In this document: positions 1 to 11,907 of the stretch, in pieces
How the letters are laid out: each line of letters opens with the position of its first letter
How positions within the stretch are numbered: the stretch's first letter is position 1
Assembly: GCF_003672135.1 (NCBI RefSeq)
Contig: NC_039513.1
Coordinates: 7,068,833 to 7,132,832, forward strand
Length of the DNA stretch: 64,000 bases
Direction of reading: 5' to 3'
Source: Ooceraea biroi
Taxonomy: Eukaryota; Arthropoda; Insecta; Hymenoptera; Formicidae
Translations under genes and position numbers: made by a program
The notes under the pieces: model-generated
Databases searched by the model: none
What the model was told of the DNA's origin: nothing
Seen by the model: the letters and a program-made list of their open reading frames with translations, nothing else

Positions 1-3000
1 GAATCGCTCGCGTTTTAAATTCGTTGGAAGTTCGCGTAAACGCCGGCTGCAACGTGGGTCACCGGAAAGGCAGGTTAACGGTGAACTTTGGAAAAAAGCA
101 GACACTCCTCTACAACTAGTCTGCAACTAGTCGAGTGCACCAACTGTACTGGATGTAGAAAATGTATCCCGAATTAGTTTCTTTACGGAGCTGATTTCCA
201 AGAAAATATCTGCCCGTGGAATAATTTTGTCGCCGCATGTGCGATAGCGGCGAAATGCGCCGTTATTATTATCGCGTCTTGTGTCATCTTATCATCCACC
301 GACTGTTCTGGGTTGCTCCAAAGCGAACAATACGGCGAACGAATACGAACCATACGAATATTCGAGTTTATAGTCGTGCCCGAGTATACATTCACCTCAC
401 TCATTAAACTTCGAACGTAAAACGAGACGGACCTTTGAAGCCACGTAAACTAGGTTCCGATCATTTGGCTTTCATAATAAATGAAATTACCGGGATCGAT
501 AAGAATCAATTATGCTGCGCATAATGCCGAGGCAAATCGGACAACAAATTAATTATCACTTCATCCGGCGAATATTGAGTTGAGATTACGAAAGTATCTT
601 GATTAACGAATGAGTTTTTAGCGGTGCGCGACACGTTCACTGGAAAAATATTCGCGCGAAACAGTGTCGACAAAGATATTGAGGCGAAAATATAATTTCG
701 CGCAATAACGTAATAAAATTCCTCGCAAAAATGTAACACATTTTGATTTAGAATATCCGAATGAACAAATGTTTTTAATAGACACATTGTTCGGCACTGG
801 TTTCAAGTGAATAACGAGTAAAAGTATTCAATTTTCGCTGTCAATGCGGAAAGGAAGTAGTTAAAATGCAAAAATGCGCATTTATCAGAAAAAAAGTTAC
901 ATTGAAAATCAAATCAACATTATTTCAAATTACAGAAAAAGTTAATAATATGTAAGGGATTTTGCAGATGCGACGACTATTAGGAATTTTAACTTGTAAT
1001 ATTTATCAAATATTGTGAGAGAATTATTTATCTAGTTTAGAAGATAATCCAGAGGAAGCTGTTCACCAAAGCATGCGATGGTCGAATGACAGGTACGCAA
1101 TCGACTTCGATGACGTCAAGACGGTACCATTTTTAGCACGCAATACATTACTTCAGAGAAGCCTTTGAATCGCGCACATGTTCTTTCTTAAGTATTTATA
1201 TCTGAGTCATATGAAATATCAAGAAATTTTTGATATATTAATGACTTATTTCTTGATTGCTTTATTGAACATTTATGAGGTCAAACAGAGGAAGAAAAGA
1301 AAAAATAGAACTCCTACTTTAAGAAACACGATACGTTCAATCTGATTATTAAAGTTGTGCAGATAATTAAAAAGTTCAACTCATTATTCGAATTTTTTAG
1401 AGCTTTGTAATTGTGAAACAAAATTTGATTATTAATTTTAAAAAAGTTTTAGTCAGTGTGTTTCTTTTAATTTCTTACTAAAACTTATGATTTAAACTCT
1501 GAGTACGCAATAAATGTCCGAATTAATAAAAAAACAATTCGCGTGTACACCGCAACACGGAACGCTGGACGCGTCTACTTATTAAATACGAAGAGTACCG
1601 GTCGAGCAAAACGCGATTCGCGATCGCGAAAGCGGAACACGACAGCGTCTTCAGTCACGTGCTATTTAAATTGCAAGAACCACTTGCGTGACACTATCGC
1701 CCGCAATTACGACGGCCGCGTGTACTTCGGCGGAAGGCCATCACCAGAGAAGAATATAAACTCATCCTGACGAAACTTCGGGTGCTCGCTCGCTCGCTCC
1801 CGCGTTAATACCCGCAGAAGTTAAATCCCGAGTGAATACAGGTCAGTAATAAAGCGCTTCTAGGCAAGGCAGCTGCGTTTGCCGAGAAAATACGGTCAGC
1901 GAAACCGACGTGAAATTCTCGCCCAAAAACAAGATTGCTCAGCTGTTAATGCTTTTCGTGACACCGCCCCATTTCACGTATACAGGATGTTAACAATTTA
2001 CAGGGAATTGTTTAACCTCGCAACGGACAATAAACGACGGGAAGCGCGTTGCGGCAGCGCACGCGTGACGCACTACATACACCGCAACGATAAACATTAA
2101 TACAGAGTGTAAGAAGCGATTTATTTTAGACCACGAGGAAATCTCGGGCTCCATAGAAACTTATTGCGCCGGAAATAAAAGAGATCGCATATCGTGGTGT
2201 AACGTATAGCGTGTACTTGCGTTCAGTATTTCTTGCAACTAGCAAGATTGTTCACGCTACGTGTAGCGTAACTTTAAGCCATTGTGTAAATACTGGCAAT
2301 ATTACTGATACTTAAAAAGATGATAGATGATATTACAACAACAATAAAAAATATCACAGAAAAAATAGTGTCGCAAAAAAATATAGATGCATTGTATTAT
2401 ATATTACAGATCTATGGAGACAAAGTATTAAGTACTATGTACGGCATGCGCGAAAAGAAATTAATCTAAAAATTCCAGCAATTTTCCTTCTTACGATATC
2501 TGAGATGACTTTGAAACCCAATGAAGTTGGACTTAATAGCTGAGATGACTTTGAAGCTCAATGAAGTTGGACCTAATTGTCGGACTACAACAATCGCTCG
2601 TCGAGCGCAAAGAGTTGAAAAGGCCGTCTTCGCTTGCATCCTCGAATTCCACGGAAGACGGACAACTCAGACAATGTCGGAGAATCCTGGCGTTTCTCAG
2701 CAATTAAGCGTTCGTAATCTCCCAATGCTTCAACGAATTCTCAAGTCGCTTGTGAAGAAAAAATCGCGAGTCGGATTTCTTTGGCAACAATGCTGAAGGG
2801 GTAAAAAGGGATGAAGCGATTTTGTCTTTTTTGAACTCACTTCCCCCTCCGCGTGATCCCTTCTCAAGACGGAAATGAGGAGGATTGCAATGTTGCACGT
2901 ACACAGCCCGTATAGGATAAGGGCCACAAAGACTGGCACCGCGATACGAATAGTAAGTACGATATTTAAGTCCAATACATCGCAAACGTGGTATGTGCGT

Positions 3001-4974
3001 GCGTGCGTACATCTCTTTCGCGGGAAGAGGAAGGTATTGCTATACGTGTATACGTGCATGTATCGTCTGCATCGCGAACAGAATTACCGATGATGCTGCG
3101 GGTCGAGTAGAAAACAATATAAAAAAATCTAACAACGTGTAAGAGAGAAACTATAATTGAATCTAAGAGAGAATACATTTATGTATACAAAATGTATAAT
3201 ATTATATATTGCATTATTATACATTCTATGCTACTTTATTTTTACATTTTTTCGATCTTTTTCGTGTTAAATATTCATTCTCAGATTTTTATTTGTCATA
3301 TTTTTATATACTTGCAATAACTATTTTTAATGCTTTTAGATGATCTTTTTGTATCAAGCAGATAATTTTGATGTATTCAAGGAATTACTTATTCAAATTA
3401 TCCTAATGATTATCAATTATATAATTATATAATTTTATAATTATAATTATAGGATATTTTGGGATATGTATCTTAAAAGACAAAAACTGTTTAATTATGA
3501 AAGAGAATTCTTGTAAACATTATTTTAAATAAACTGCTTAGTTGAGACGTACTTGTTGCAAATAAAGATAATTGACATTTTCAGCAGCAGAAATTAAGAT
3601 TTACGTGCGGTCCTCTGAAAATAAATCGTACGCGAGTCAGGCCTCTATTCAGTGATATTGTGATATCAGATGATATTTTTCGTAATTAATTGTGACTCAA
3701 ATGTATTATGTTCATGATAAATTATGTTTAATATTACATTTCTTGTTTGTCACAATCAGACAGCTGTGTAGATCACACGAGAGAGTGCGCACATTTATTT
3801 CCTATAAATATATCATTGATATATATATTATAAAGTTGGACATAACAAGCAGTACAAGCACAAAAAAAAAGAAAATCAAATCCTCGTTTGCACATGAACA
3901 GACATTTACCTACAATGGAATCGAAAAATTTCTGATATACAACGTGTTCGTTTTTTCAATGTTCGAAATACGAAATCAAAATTTTACTCGTAACACTTCC
4001 AGAATAATAGTTTTTGTTTTAGACTTTGTTCAGAATAAATTGCTTCCTTTTTCGCGCAAAATTTCGTTCTGCCTTTCTTATCGATCGACGATTGCGTGAT
4101 GATTTACACGATATACGCAAGTAGAAGAAAATTTTCGATTCACGTATTTCAGCATAGGCTGTCCGCGCGATAAAAGTGCGATCGATGCGCATAATATTTC
4201 CAACCCATTTTTAGTCTCGAAAGCGGGACAAAGCGCACTACGATGCGTAAATATTTTGCGAAAACGACGTGCGCAACCACCTATGGAACGTGGCCCGATC
4301 GTGCAAAAGTCAGGCTGAGTTGTCCGTGAAAAAAAATGGGAAAACGTTACGAGTGCATTCATACGATGCAAAATGCTTCAACGTAAAAATAAACGTCTTC
4401 TGACATGCATTTGTGTACGTTTTTCGAAAAAAATGCTTTTAAAAATAGGTTGCCGTTGCTTCGCATCAACCGAATGCACCACGTATGCTTCAACCGTAAG
4501 ACAATTAATGGTAACCATCATCATCAGATAGAAGTGCATTTAAATTTGCGGAACGTTAAAGCAGACCAGTGGTCACAGCTAAATCGGTCTAAAAAAAATT
4601 ATTAGTTTATCCTTGTTACAATTTCGATAATTCTCTGTGCATAAATTATGCAAATATATATATTGATTAAATAACAATTGAACTGAATTATGCATGTGTT
4701 AAAGAGTTGATAACCGCTCCATGCGAACGAGGTCTCGTGCTGTCATATGTGTTACGTACTATATAATTACAAGCTGATGTGAAAAATACAGTTTTTCATG
4801 TCATTTTATGTGAAGCAGCTTGATTACGATGGGAGCATGTTGGTTTAAAGATCGCGTGTTCGTTTAACTAGATCAATAGATACATACTTAAGTGCATGTT
4901 AATGTCCGCATTAGTCTTTTCGTGTATTTATTAATAGTTATTTTATTCTTTAAATTGTAATGGTGTTTGTTTAG
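1..4974. other. no recognisable gene; AT-rich noncoding DNA
   Basis: Only short open frames are present, with no recognisable domain and no convincing chain of exons. The stretch is AT-rich, especially 3180-3560 and 4620-4970, with a few CpG-richer patches such as 1540-2060. It contains one short tandem duplication, annotated separately. It could be intergenic or part of a long intron; the sequence alone does not decide. Confidence 0.6.
2501..2580. repeat. 40-bp tandem duplication, two copies
   Basis: A block beginning tgagatgact at 2501 recurs at 2541 with a 40-base period. The two copies differ at only a few positions, for example aaaccc versus aagctc in the middle. This looks like a simple recent local duplication. 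No coding or regulatory role is evident. Confidence 0.85.
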
Positions 4975-5011
4975 GAAACGAAGCTCGCGCGTTGCCATGG
5001 CATATTCAAAG
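4975..5011 (+). other. weak candidate first coding exon (37 nt)
   Basis: A pyrimidine-rich stretch ending in tttag at 4974 is followed by 37 bases and then a gtaaat donor at 5012. Inside is an ATG at 4997 in a near-ideal context (gttgccATGG), giving five codons (M-A-Y-S-K) in phase 0 up to the donor. The patch is GC-richer than the AT-rich DNA around it. I could not find a matching next exon downstream, so no product is named. Chance occurrence is quite possible. Confidence 0.2.
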
Positions 5012-5285
5012 GTAAATGTACTTATTCGTTTTAAACTTTGTATTAATATATAACATATAATAAATGTTCTTCGTATTAAAAATTTAAAATGTTCAGCTTT
5101 GATGTTAAATAAATATTAAATGCTGCTAATTAAAAAATGCTTAGTTAAACTAATTTTAATGTAATAAATAATTTTATAAAAATAGTATTATAAATCTAAA
5201 AAATAGTATCTAATCGTTTCTATTTATATTAACTATCTATTATATATTCAATCTAATTATATTTCTAAAATAGAATAAAAATTTG

Positions 5286-5437
5286 ATAAAAGTGTCATAC
5301 GGTCTACCACATATTTTATATTTTACGTATTAAAACTTTTTTTATGAATATTTTAATATATATTTTATTTCCATTCAATACATTTTTACATATAGCAGAT
5401 ATCAAAAAATTGAGGTAGACCGCATATAACGCTTTTA
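5286..5437. mobile_element. short MITE-like element with ~25-bp inverted repeats
   Basis: The left end (5286-5311) and the reverse complement of the right end (about 5411-5437) match closely. They share a taaaag start and the core cggtctacc, with a few mismatches. The roughly 100-bp interior is very AT-rich and noncoding. This is the structure of a miniature inverted-repeat transposable element or of a hairpin-forming repeat. No clear target-site duplication was seen, so the family is not assigned. Confidence 0.55.
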
Positions 5438-8099
5438 CGGAAAATTGCAAGCAGACATTTATTCGAAGTTTCGAGGATTATCGCCAGTCACAATATTGCA
5501 TCGTGTATTGATCGTTTCCTCTTCCTTTCTGCGCCGCTCCGAGGCTGCTTTATGTCGATTCGATACGCGGAAATCGCGGAATAGAGTATTTATACGCATC
5601 ATTCTCGCCTGTCACCACAGGGGTAATAATCGTTTAATCGTGCGCGCGTAAGCGTAAGTAAAGAGCGTGAAAGTACAATCTTTGCGCGTTGAAGTTAGAA
5701 GCAATCGTACTGAATAATAATAATTGAAACGGTCATCGCAATCAAGCGTACCGGAAAAACCCACCTTGAATCATCACTGCGCTCTATCTTTATTTTTAGA
5801 ACAGATGATTTCGAATTCAATCAACTTGTAAGTTCCAAGAAAAATGTGCTTCTTTGCTTACGGATCTATCATTCACGTCGATTAATCCTATTAGACCTAG
5901 ACTTTCTATTCTGCTATTAAATGCTATAAAATGAAAACTTTCTCGCCACTGTTCAGCGCATTAGATGCAAAACAAGGTGGCTCATACGTGACGCCCACGC
6001 GGATGTAATTTTCCACCGAAGTTTCGATTTCCAGAACTTGCAAGGGAAAGGAAGATAAGAGAGAAGAAAGTGACAAGCCGGTTGCATCAAGACGGCAGAA
6101 ACGGAGCGTGCATCATGGACGACGACTTGGATCTCAAGAATGCACTCCATCTTGTGCCATAATTACGCAGTATTACGAGTGACGTTACGGCGTTACGTTA
6201 AGGTAGCTCGCGCTGTACGAATTAAGAAGACAGAATTAAAGCGAAGCTGCAAATTCGCTTGCGCGGCTGGCTTTATGACAATAACGACGACGACACGAAG
6301 TGAAGTAGAAAGCCTCCTTTCACACGATCCATTCGAAATTGGATTTGTCACGAATAAATGACTGTATCCTGTCAAGCAAAAACTACGTTCGAAATTGCAC
6401 AAATTCCTTATAAAACTGAACAACTGTCTATGGAGCCATAATCTCAAAAAGTACAATCCGGATATGTAATAATGCAGATTCCAAAAGACCTGTACTGTTC
6501 AGCATAAAAAAAAGACTGTAAAATCTCTCTCTCTCTAGGATAATGTCGCTCAGATTAATAATACACAGTGAATTTTCTCGCGAATCGCGTAAAATGGACT
6601 TGAGAAACGCGAGAAAAGAAGGGCGCTCGCGCTTGCCGGCTTCTCTAATGCCCGCATATTTCGCGACACGTCGCGCGGAGACAGCAACTCGACTCGCGCT
6701 GCGCGTGATATTTCTCGCACGCGACGTTTCATGCATACAGCATCGATGACAATTTTTCAGCGACCTGACTTCGTCGTCCCTGCTCGACTAACGGATTGTT
6801 GTACTTACATTTCCGGCATTTATCATAAAAAATCGAGCGATCATTGAAACTCATACAACAATCTCCAAACGTTTCTCACGAAAATTTTGTTGCTGTAATA
6901 TGATTATTCTACGAATAATTGTCATACATGTAATAATAGTTCCTGTATTGCCAACGTGACGATTCTTTATATTCATAAAGCATTTATTTTGGTTGAATGA
7001 ATTCGAGTTACTTAATTTGTTGGAAATTCTGTGACCGATCGCCATGAAACATTTTATATAATTTTCTATATATTATATATACTATGTTGTATTCATCGCG
7101 GTCAAATCTTAATTTATGTACATAACTATATGGATTATTATCGCACGCGAGCAAATCTTTCACGTATAGCGCGCAATAAATGATTCTTCCATTTAACCAT
7201 AAAAACATGCAAAAACTGGAAGGACCCATTTAACTTAAATATCAAAAAGAACATTAAGAAATATATCGATAAATTCGTATAATTATTCCGACGTAATAGA
7301 TAAAACAGATATCTAAGTAATAATTCAACAAGTTCACACAAATGTAAGTTTAACAATGAAAAGATATATTCATTTTCTCACTAACAAAACAAAGATTTTA
7401 GAAGAGATTTTACCAAATCTAACATTGGAGCACAATGATCCCGCTGTTACGAACGCGAATTTTGCCAGAAATGGCGTTAACAGAGACAGATTCGATCAGC
7501 GGTCAAGGGCGACCTCAATTTTCGATGAAAGCGAAAGAGGAGCACGCGACCTTTCGGCGGAGAAATCCCGAATAAACGCAATTACCAATTAAAAACGTTC
7601 GCTCGAGTCGAACGGGAGTCTATTTTACAGCACTCGACTCTCACGGCAAGAAATCGGCGAAGGACGAATGCTCGTACCGAGGAGAAAGTCATTGGCGGAA
7701 CAGTCGGGACACACTGGATGTCAGCTGACGGAAGGCCGCCACAAGCGTGAGAGGGTGTTGACTGATGGTGACACGTCGTATAGAAGCAATGGTCCCGAAA
7801 TACGCGACAGGAAATCTAACCTCTACACGCGTGTGTGTTCTCACGCATCATTTTCTCATTTTTCACGCCTAAATTCATTCATTTGGCATTATAATTAAAT
7901 CTACTTTCAAATGTTAATTCAAAATTTGTTTTTGGGGGCAAATTTGCATCTGCGATCGCAGATCGCTTGACCCTGCGTGGGAATACATGCCGACAGGAAG
8001 CGGCTTCGTAATGTGGGTCAAGTTTTCGACCGAGCGCAAGGTTATATTTTCAACATCGAAATTAATAATGGCGATATAAATATATCGACGACGGTATTT

Positions 8100-9320
8100 T
8101 AAATGCGTGAGATGAATGGAGAACGGAGTGAAGTACTGCGAGTGACGGAGCGGAGGTTTATCGCGTCAGCGGATAGCAGCTAACGTCACGTCAAAGGTGA
8201 CGTCCGGTGACCTCGATATGCACCGCATGCGATTTCATGCATAAAAAGTGCTGTAAGAGGAACTTACCCGATGCAGCGAATGCTCGTTTCCACGTAGCCG
8301 ATGACAGATTTTTCGTGCGAGTGGGAAAGCAGAGAAAGACCGCTGACGAATCTCTCGGGGACGCGCGAATGTCACCAGATCGACGCACGATAATGCGGAA
8401 AAAGCCTTTACTATCTCTTGGCAGTGCACCACGACATGTCCTTCCGGCACGATTACCCAACCAACTGCCCCTCCTGACGTCGGGAAGACGATCAAATTGC
8501 GTCGCACGTGCGTAGAGAACCGATGAGAGGGAACGGCACTCGCGCTGTTCGTCCGTACGGGGAAGGAGAAAAAGAGAGAGGAAGAGAGAGAGAGAGAGAG
8601 AGAAAGAGAGACAGAGAGAGGGAAAGAGAGAAAAACGCGACCGAATTTCCCGTCCGACAGCAGCTACCCCGAACGCGCCCGCGTTCCGTACCGTCACCAC
8701 TAGGTGTAACGCATCGAGCGTAGCACCGCGCACTGACTGCTCTCGCCGTTCACCAAGGCGATAAACAAACTCACCGCCTACCTCTTCCTCGCCGCTACGC
8801 TCGCGCGCGCCCTACCCTCTCGCTCTCGCTCGCGCACCAGGACCTCTCGCTCCCGCCACGTCTCGGCCACTCTCGATCCCGCTCGCGCAACTCCGCGACC
8901 CACTCGCGATCCTCGTCGCACTCGATCTGAATCGCGGCGCGCACCGCCGCCGTCTCGCTCCGTCTATCGGAGTGCGCGCGCGCCTTCTCGGAGTAACCAC
9001 CCCTCTGTGCCTAACTTCGCGTGGCGCTGCTGCCACCAACACTCTCCGCTCCTAACCACCGCACTACTCCGCGCATTTTATCATCGGTTATTTCCGATTT
9101 CCGAGCCCCCTGACGCGTTTACGAACTTGAGAATCGTGCACGTGGAGATCGAGCGCACGTATCGTTTCATGTTTCAATTGCCGAGGACAAAAGTAGGCGT
9201 TAGTGTGCGCAAACGGGAGGAACAACGAACTTAAAACGCAAATCTAAAGTCTCGCGCACTGAACTGCACTGAACATCGCTGTGCATTGCGTGCGCACGCA
9301 TTCTCGGTGTCGTCATCCGC
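8100..9320. promoter_or_regulatory. CpG-rich island, possible promoter or 5' exon region
   Basis: About 1.2 kb is markedly rich in CG dinucleotides (runs such as ctcgcgcgcgcc near 8800), with AT-rich DNA on the 3' side. In the known part of this window, similar composition marks the 5' region of Usp3. That makes a promoter or first exon of an unseen gene plausible. No start codon with a convincing downstream splice partner was found, so strand and gene are unknown. Confidence 0.3.
8578..8634. repeat. GA-rich microsatellite
   Basis: Near-continuous GA/GAGAGA repeats with AAAG and CAGA interruptions. It lies inside the CpG-rich block. GA tracts bind GAGA-type factors in insects, but no specific function is shown here. 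Confidence 0.85.
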
Positions 9321-10198
9321 TATATAAGACGTAACTTTGGCAAGGCAGAAATGTTTTCAATTAATATCTTTTTAATAATATAAAATAAACTCCTTACTAA
9401 ATAAAATACTAACGATATCATCAAACAAAAGTTTTGCGTTACACGTCAAATTAAAATAACTAAATATTTAATATTTTCTCCCCATCGTCTATTCTGAATT
9501 CTACTGCATTAGATGTCGATAACATATATTTTAAATCAACATGAATAAAACATTAATTTCTGCATGTAGTAGTGTTACAATCAAATTGTTTATATGAAAT
9601 AAATTATTTAACATGAAATCAATGTTTGCTTCATATATTTAATTTCTGGATACGACTAAAGTTAAAAAAAAGGAATAACGTCTTTTTTATGAAATTTGTA
9701 TTTCAAGTTATTTTATGGAATTTGCATAAATTTTATAAACGGAACGTTATTAATTTTTATTAACTTTATATCCAAAAGTAAATTAAAAACATATAAAAAA
9801 TTTGGAATATTTTATGGTACTAAAAGTTTCATAAAAACGCATTTTATTTGTTCATTTATGCGTTCACTTCATCTATCGTTGATACTGACGCATAGGATAT
9901 CGATAAAATACTATTTAGTGATTATTATGTGAGCCTAATGAACCCTATATGTATAATAATCATCTAGCTGTTATTTTACTAGAAATTATTTATTTCTAAA
10001 ACTATAAATTGTAAAATAACAAATGCTTTGCTTAGCTCTTTCGCTGTGGCAGAATTGGCCACCGATACGCCATCGCTGAATGAAACTCCGAACCATGAGT
10101 GTATATTTACCGCGCGAGTAGTGTTCTTCTGATATTTCGCAGCACAAAACAAACAGAAAGACTAGTAACATGGTATTGAGGAAATACGTTTATGTACT

Positions 10199-10325
10199 GG
10201 GTTGTAACATATTCACCCCATTTTTTTATTGTTTTTAAAATATAGATTGTAGTATATATTAATTATTAAAAAAATTAATATATTAGTTAAAAACATAAAG
10301 AAATGGGACAAATATATTACAACCC
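10199..10325. mobile_element. 127-bp hairpin element (MITE-like) upstream of RpS17
   Basis: About 40 bases at 10199-10238, beginning gggttgtaacatatt, are the imperfect reverse complement of 10287-10325, which end atattacaaccc. The matched arms also share ccatttttttattgttttta versus its complement. Between them is an AT-rich loop. No duplication of flanking bases is evident. It sits about 190 bp upstream of the RpS17 start codon, so it lies within or next to that promoter. Confidence 0.6.
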
Positions 10326-10472
10326 AAAATTTAAAATCATTCATACATTTTCAAATAAATTTCAAAAAACATTTTTTGCTTCTTTATCTGATCACGATAT
10401 TTTACGCAGTTGAAGTTAGTTCGCGACTCCGCCGCACATCGTCGATAGTATCGCCAGGTCGCCATTCGTGAG

Positions 10473-10484
10473 TCTTTTCTCTTT
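10473..10484 (+). promoter_or_regulatory. candidate TOP-like pyrimidine tract of RpS17
   Basis: A 12-base pyrimidine run (tcttttctcttt) lies 32 bases before the RpS17 ATG. Ribosomal-protein mRNAs commonly begin in such a tract, which couples translation to TOR signalling. The position would give a short 5' UTR of about 35-43 nt, typical for these genes. The actual start site is not shown by the sequence. Confidence 0.45.
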
Positions 10485-10515
10485 GGCTCATTGACTTCTC
10501 GGTACATAAGCAAAT

Positions 10516-11863
10516 ATGGTGCGTATGCATTATAAAATATCAATTTTAATCCGTAAAAATTGTAACAATCCGCAGTAGTTAATCGCAAATTAACGTGCAC
10601 TCGTTTTACGGATCATTTATTTAGCCCGGGAGTGCGAATATTAACCTATATTACGCCTAAAAGTCACTGTGATAACCTAACCTTGAGTCTAGGTTATGTG
10701 TTTGACTTTTGGCGATACGATCCACACATTTAATTTATTAATGCAAACTGCGATCGTGTACGATAGTGCATCAGACACCTAACATTTTCTCTCTATTTAT
10801 AGAGTCGCGTTAGGACGAAGACGGTCAAAAAGGCCGCGAAGCTCATCATCGAAAAGTACTACCCACGCCTCACGCTGGATTTTCACACAAACAAAAGGAT
10901 ATGTGAGGAAATCGCCATCATCCCCAGCAAATCCTTGCGCAACAAGATTGCCGGGTAAGTGTTACAAAATATTTCATCTCGAGTCTCCGAGTCTCAATTT
11001 ATTGTATTTTCCTAATTGACCAATGATGTACTCTGATAGTCATCATTCTTGAAATGAATGAAATTCTTAACCCATTAATCAGGGAGTTTGTTTATAAAAT
11101 TTATAAAAATCACCGAAAGCGCACTCTGCACTTGCTACGGAAAGTATATGCGAACTATGTTTACGCTTTCAATTGCTAAGAAAATAAACAGCAATTGCAG
11201 CATCTTTTTCGATAGGAATGAATGCAAGTAAAAAAATATTTGAAGCTATAAAAAGGCGACAATAAGAAACAAATGATTCATCAAGTTTAAACCTCCCTCC
11301 CTTCAATTATCCGTGACGAGTTAACTTTGCACACTGAAGAAGCATTTTACAATGACGAGTTAACTCGTCACCCTCGGTTAATGGGTTAACTCTGAACTTT
11401 AATTTGACTAAATAAATTAAATTAAGGGAAATACTGCAATAATAACTGCGCAACTTTTTACATTTTATGCATATTTTTGTGTGACTTGTGCACCTTCGAT
11501 AATCTGTGCGATTGTATTAATCACACTATTTTTGTTCCTTTATCTTCAATTTAAATAAACTCTCAATAATATGATTTTCATTGTACCTTACGTTATATTT
11601 ATAATAATTATTTTTTTACCAATAGATTCATTACTCACCTGATGAAGAGACTCAGGCACAGCCAGGTCCGTGGAATCTCCATCAAGCTGCAGGAGGAAGA
11701 GAGGGAACGCAGAGACAACTATGTTCCCGAGGTCTCCGCGCTGGAGCATGATATAATCGAGGTCGATCCCGAGACTAAGGAAATGTTGAAGATGCTGGAG
11801 TTCACCAACATCACGGGACTCCAACTGACACAACCTGTCCCGCAGTTTAGCAGACGTTCATAA
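10516..11863 (+). CDS. RpS17: 40S ribosomal protein S17 (eS17)
   Basis: This is a cytoplasmic small-subunit ribosomal protein (family eS17). There are three exons: 10516-10518 (the ATG alone, donor gtgcgt), 10803-10954 (acceptor atttatag, donor gtaagt) and 11626-11863 (acceptor accaatag, stop TAA). Frames join exactly to 130 aa, close to the usual 130-135. The product begins M-S-R-V-R-T-K-T-V-K-K and contains the family blocks LTLDFHTNKRICEE, HLMKRLRHSQVRGISIK and LQEEERERRDNYVPEVSA. A first exon holding only the start codon is also found in vertebrate RPS17, which supports this start. Oddities are Ser at position 2, where most animal proteins I recall have Gly, and P in YYPRLT, where T is usual in insects. 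Intact introns argue against a retrocopy. Identification is very secure; the three-base first exon is inferred. Confidence 0.95.
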
Positions 11864-11901
11864 AAATTAAAAAATACAAAATAATGGTCTCGGACTTTTT
11901 C

Positions 11902-11907
11902 AATAAA
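11902..11907 (+). terminator. RpS17 poly(A) signal AATAAA
   Basis: A canonical AATAAA lies 39 bases after the RpS17 stop codon. It predicts a short 3' UTR of about 55-70 nt, usual for ribosomal-protein genes. Confidence 0.7.

Larger units (their letters stand above)
5438..10198. other. no recognisable gene; includes a CpG-rich block
   Basis: No open frame here carries a recognisable domain. Composition shifts from mixed (5.4-8.0 kb) to strongly CpG-rich (about 8.1-9.3 kb) and back to AT-rich (9.3-10.2 kb). The CpG-rich block and its GA microsatellite are listed separately. Apparent ORFs in the block are arginine- and serine-rich translations of CpG and GA repeats and were not accepted. Confidence 0.6.

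Noticed and set aside
8191..8733. 180-codon minus-strand open frame
   Set aside because: The central part is the GA/CT microsatellite read as Ser-Leu repeats. No recognisable domain flanks it.
10671..10701. TTAGG-like telomere repeat (aacctaacc) in RpS17 intron 1
   Set aside because: Fewer than two full units and part of a small inverted repeat; not a telomeric tract.
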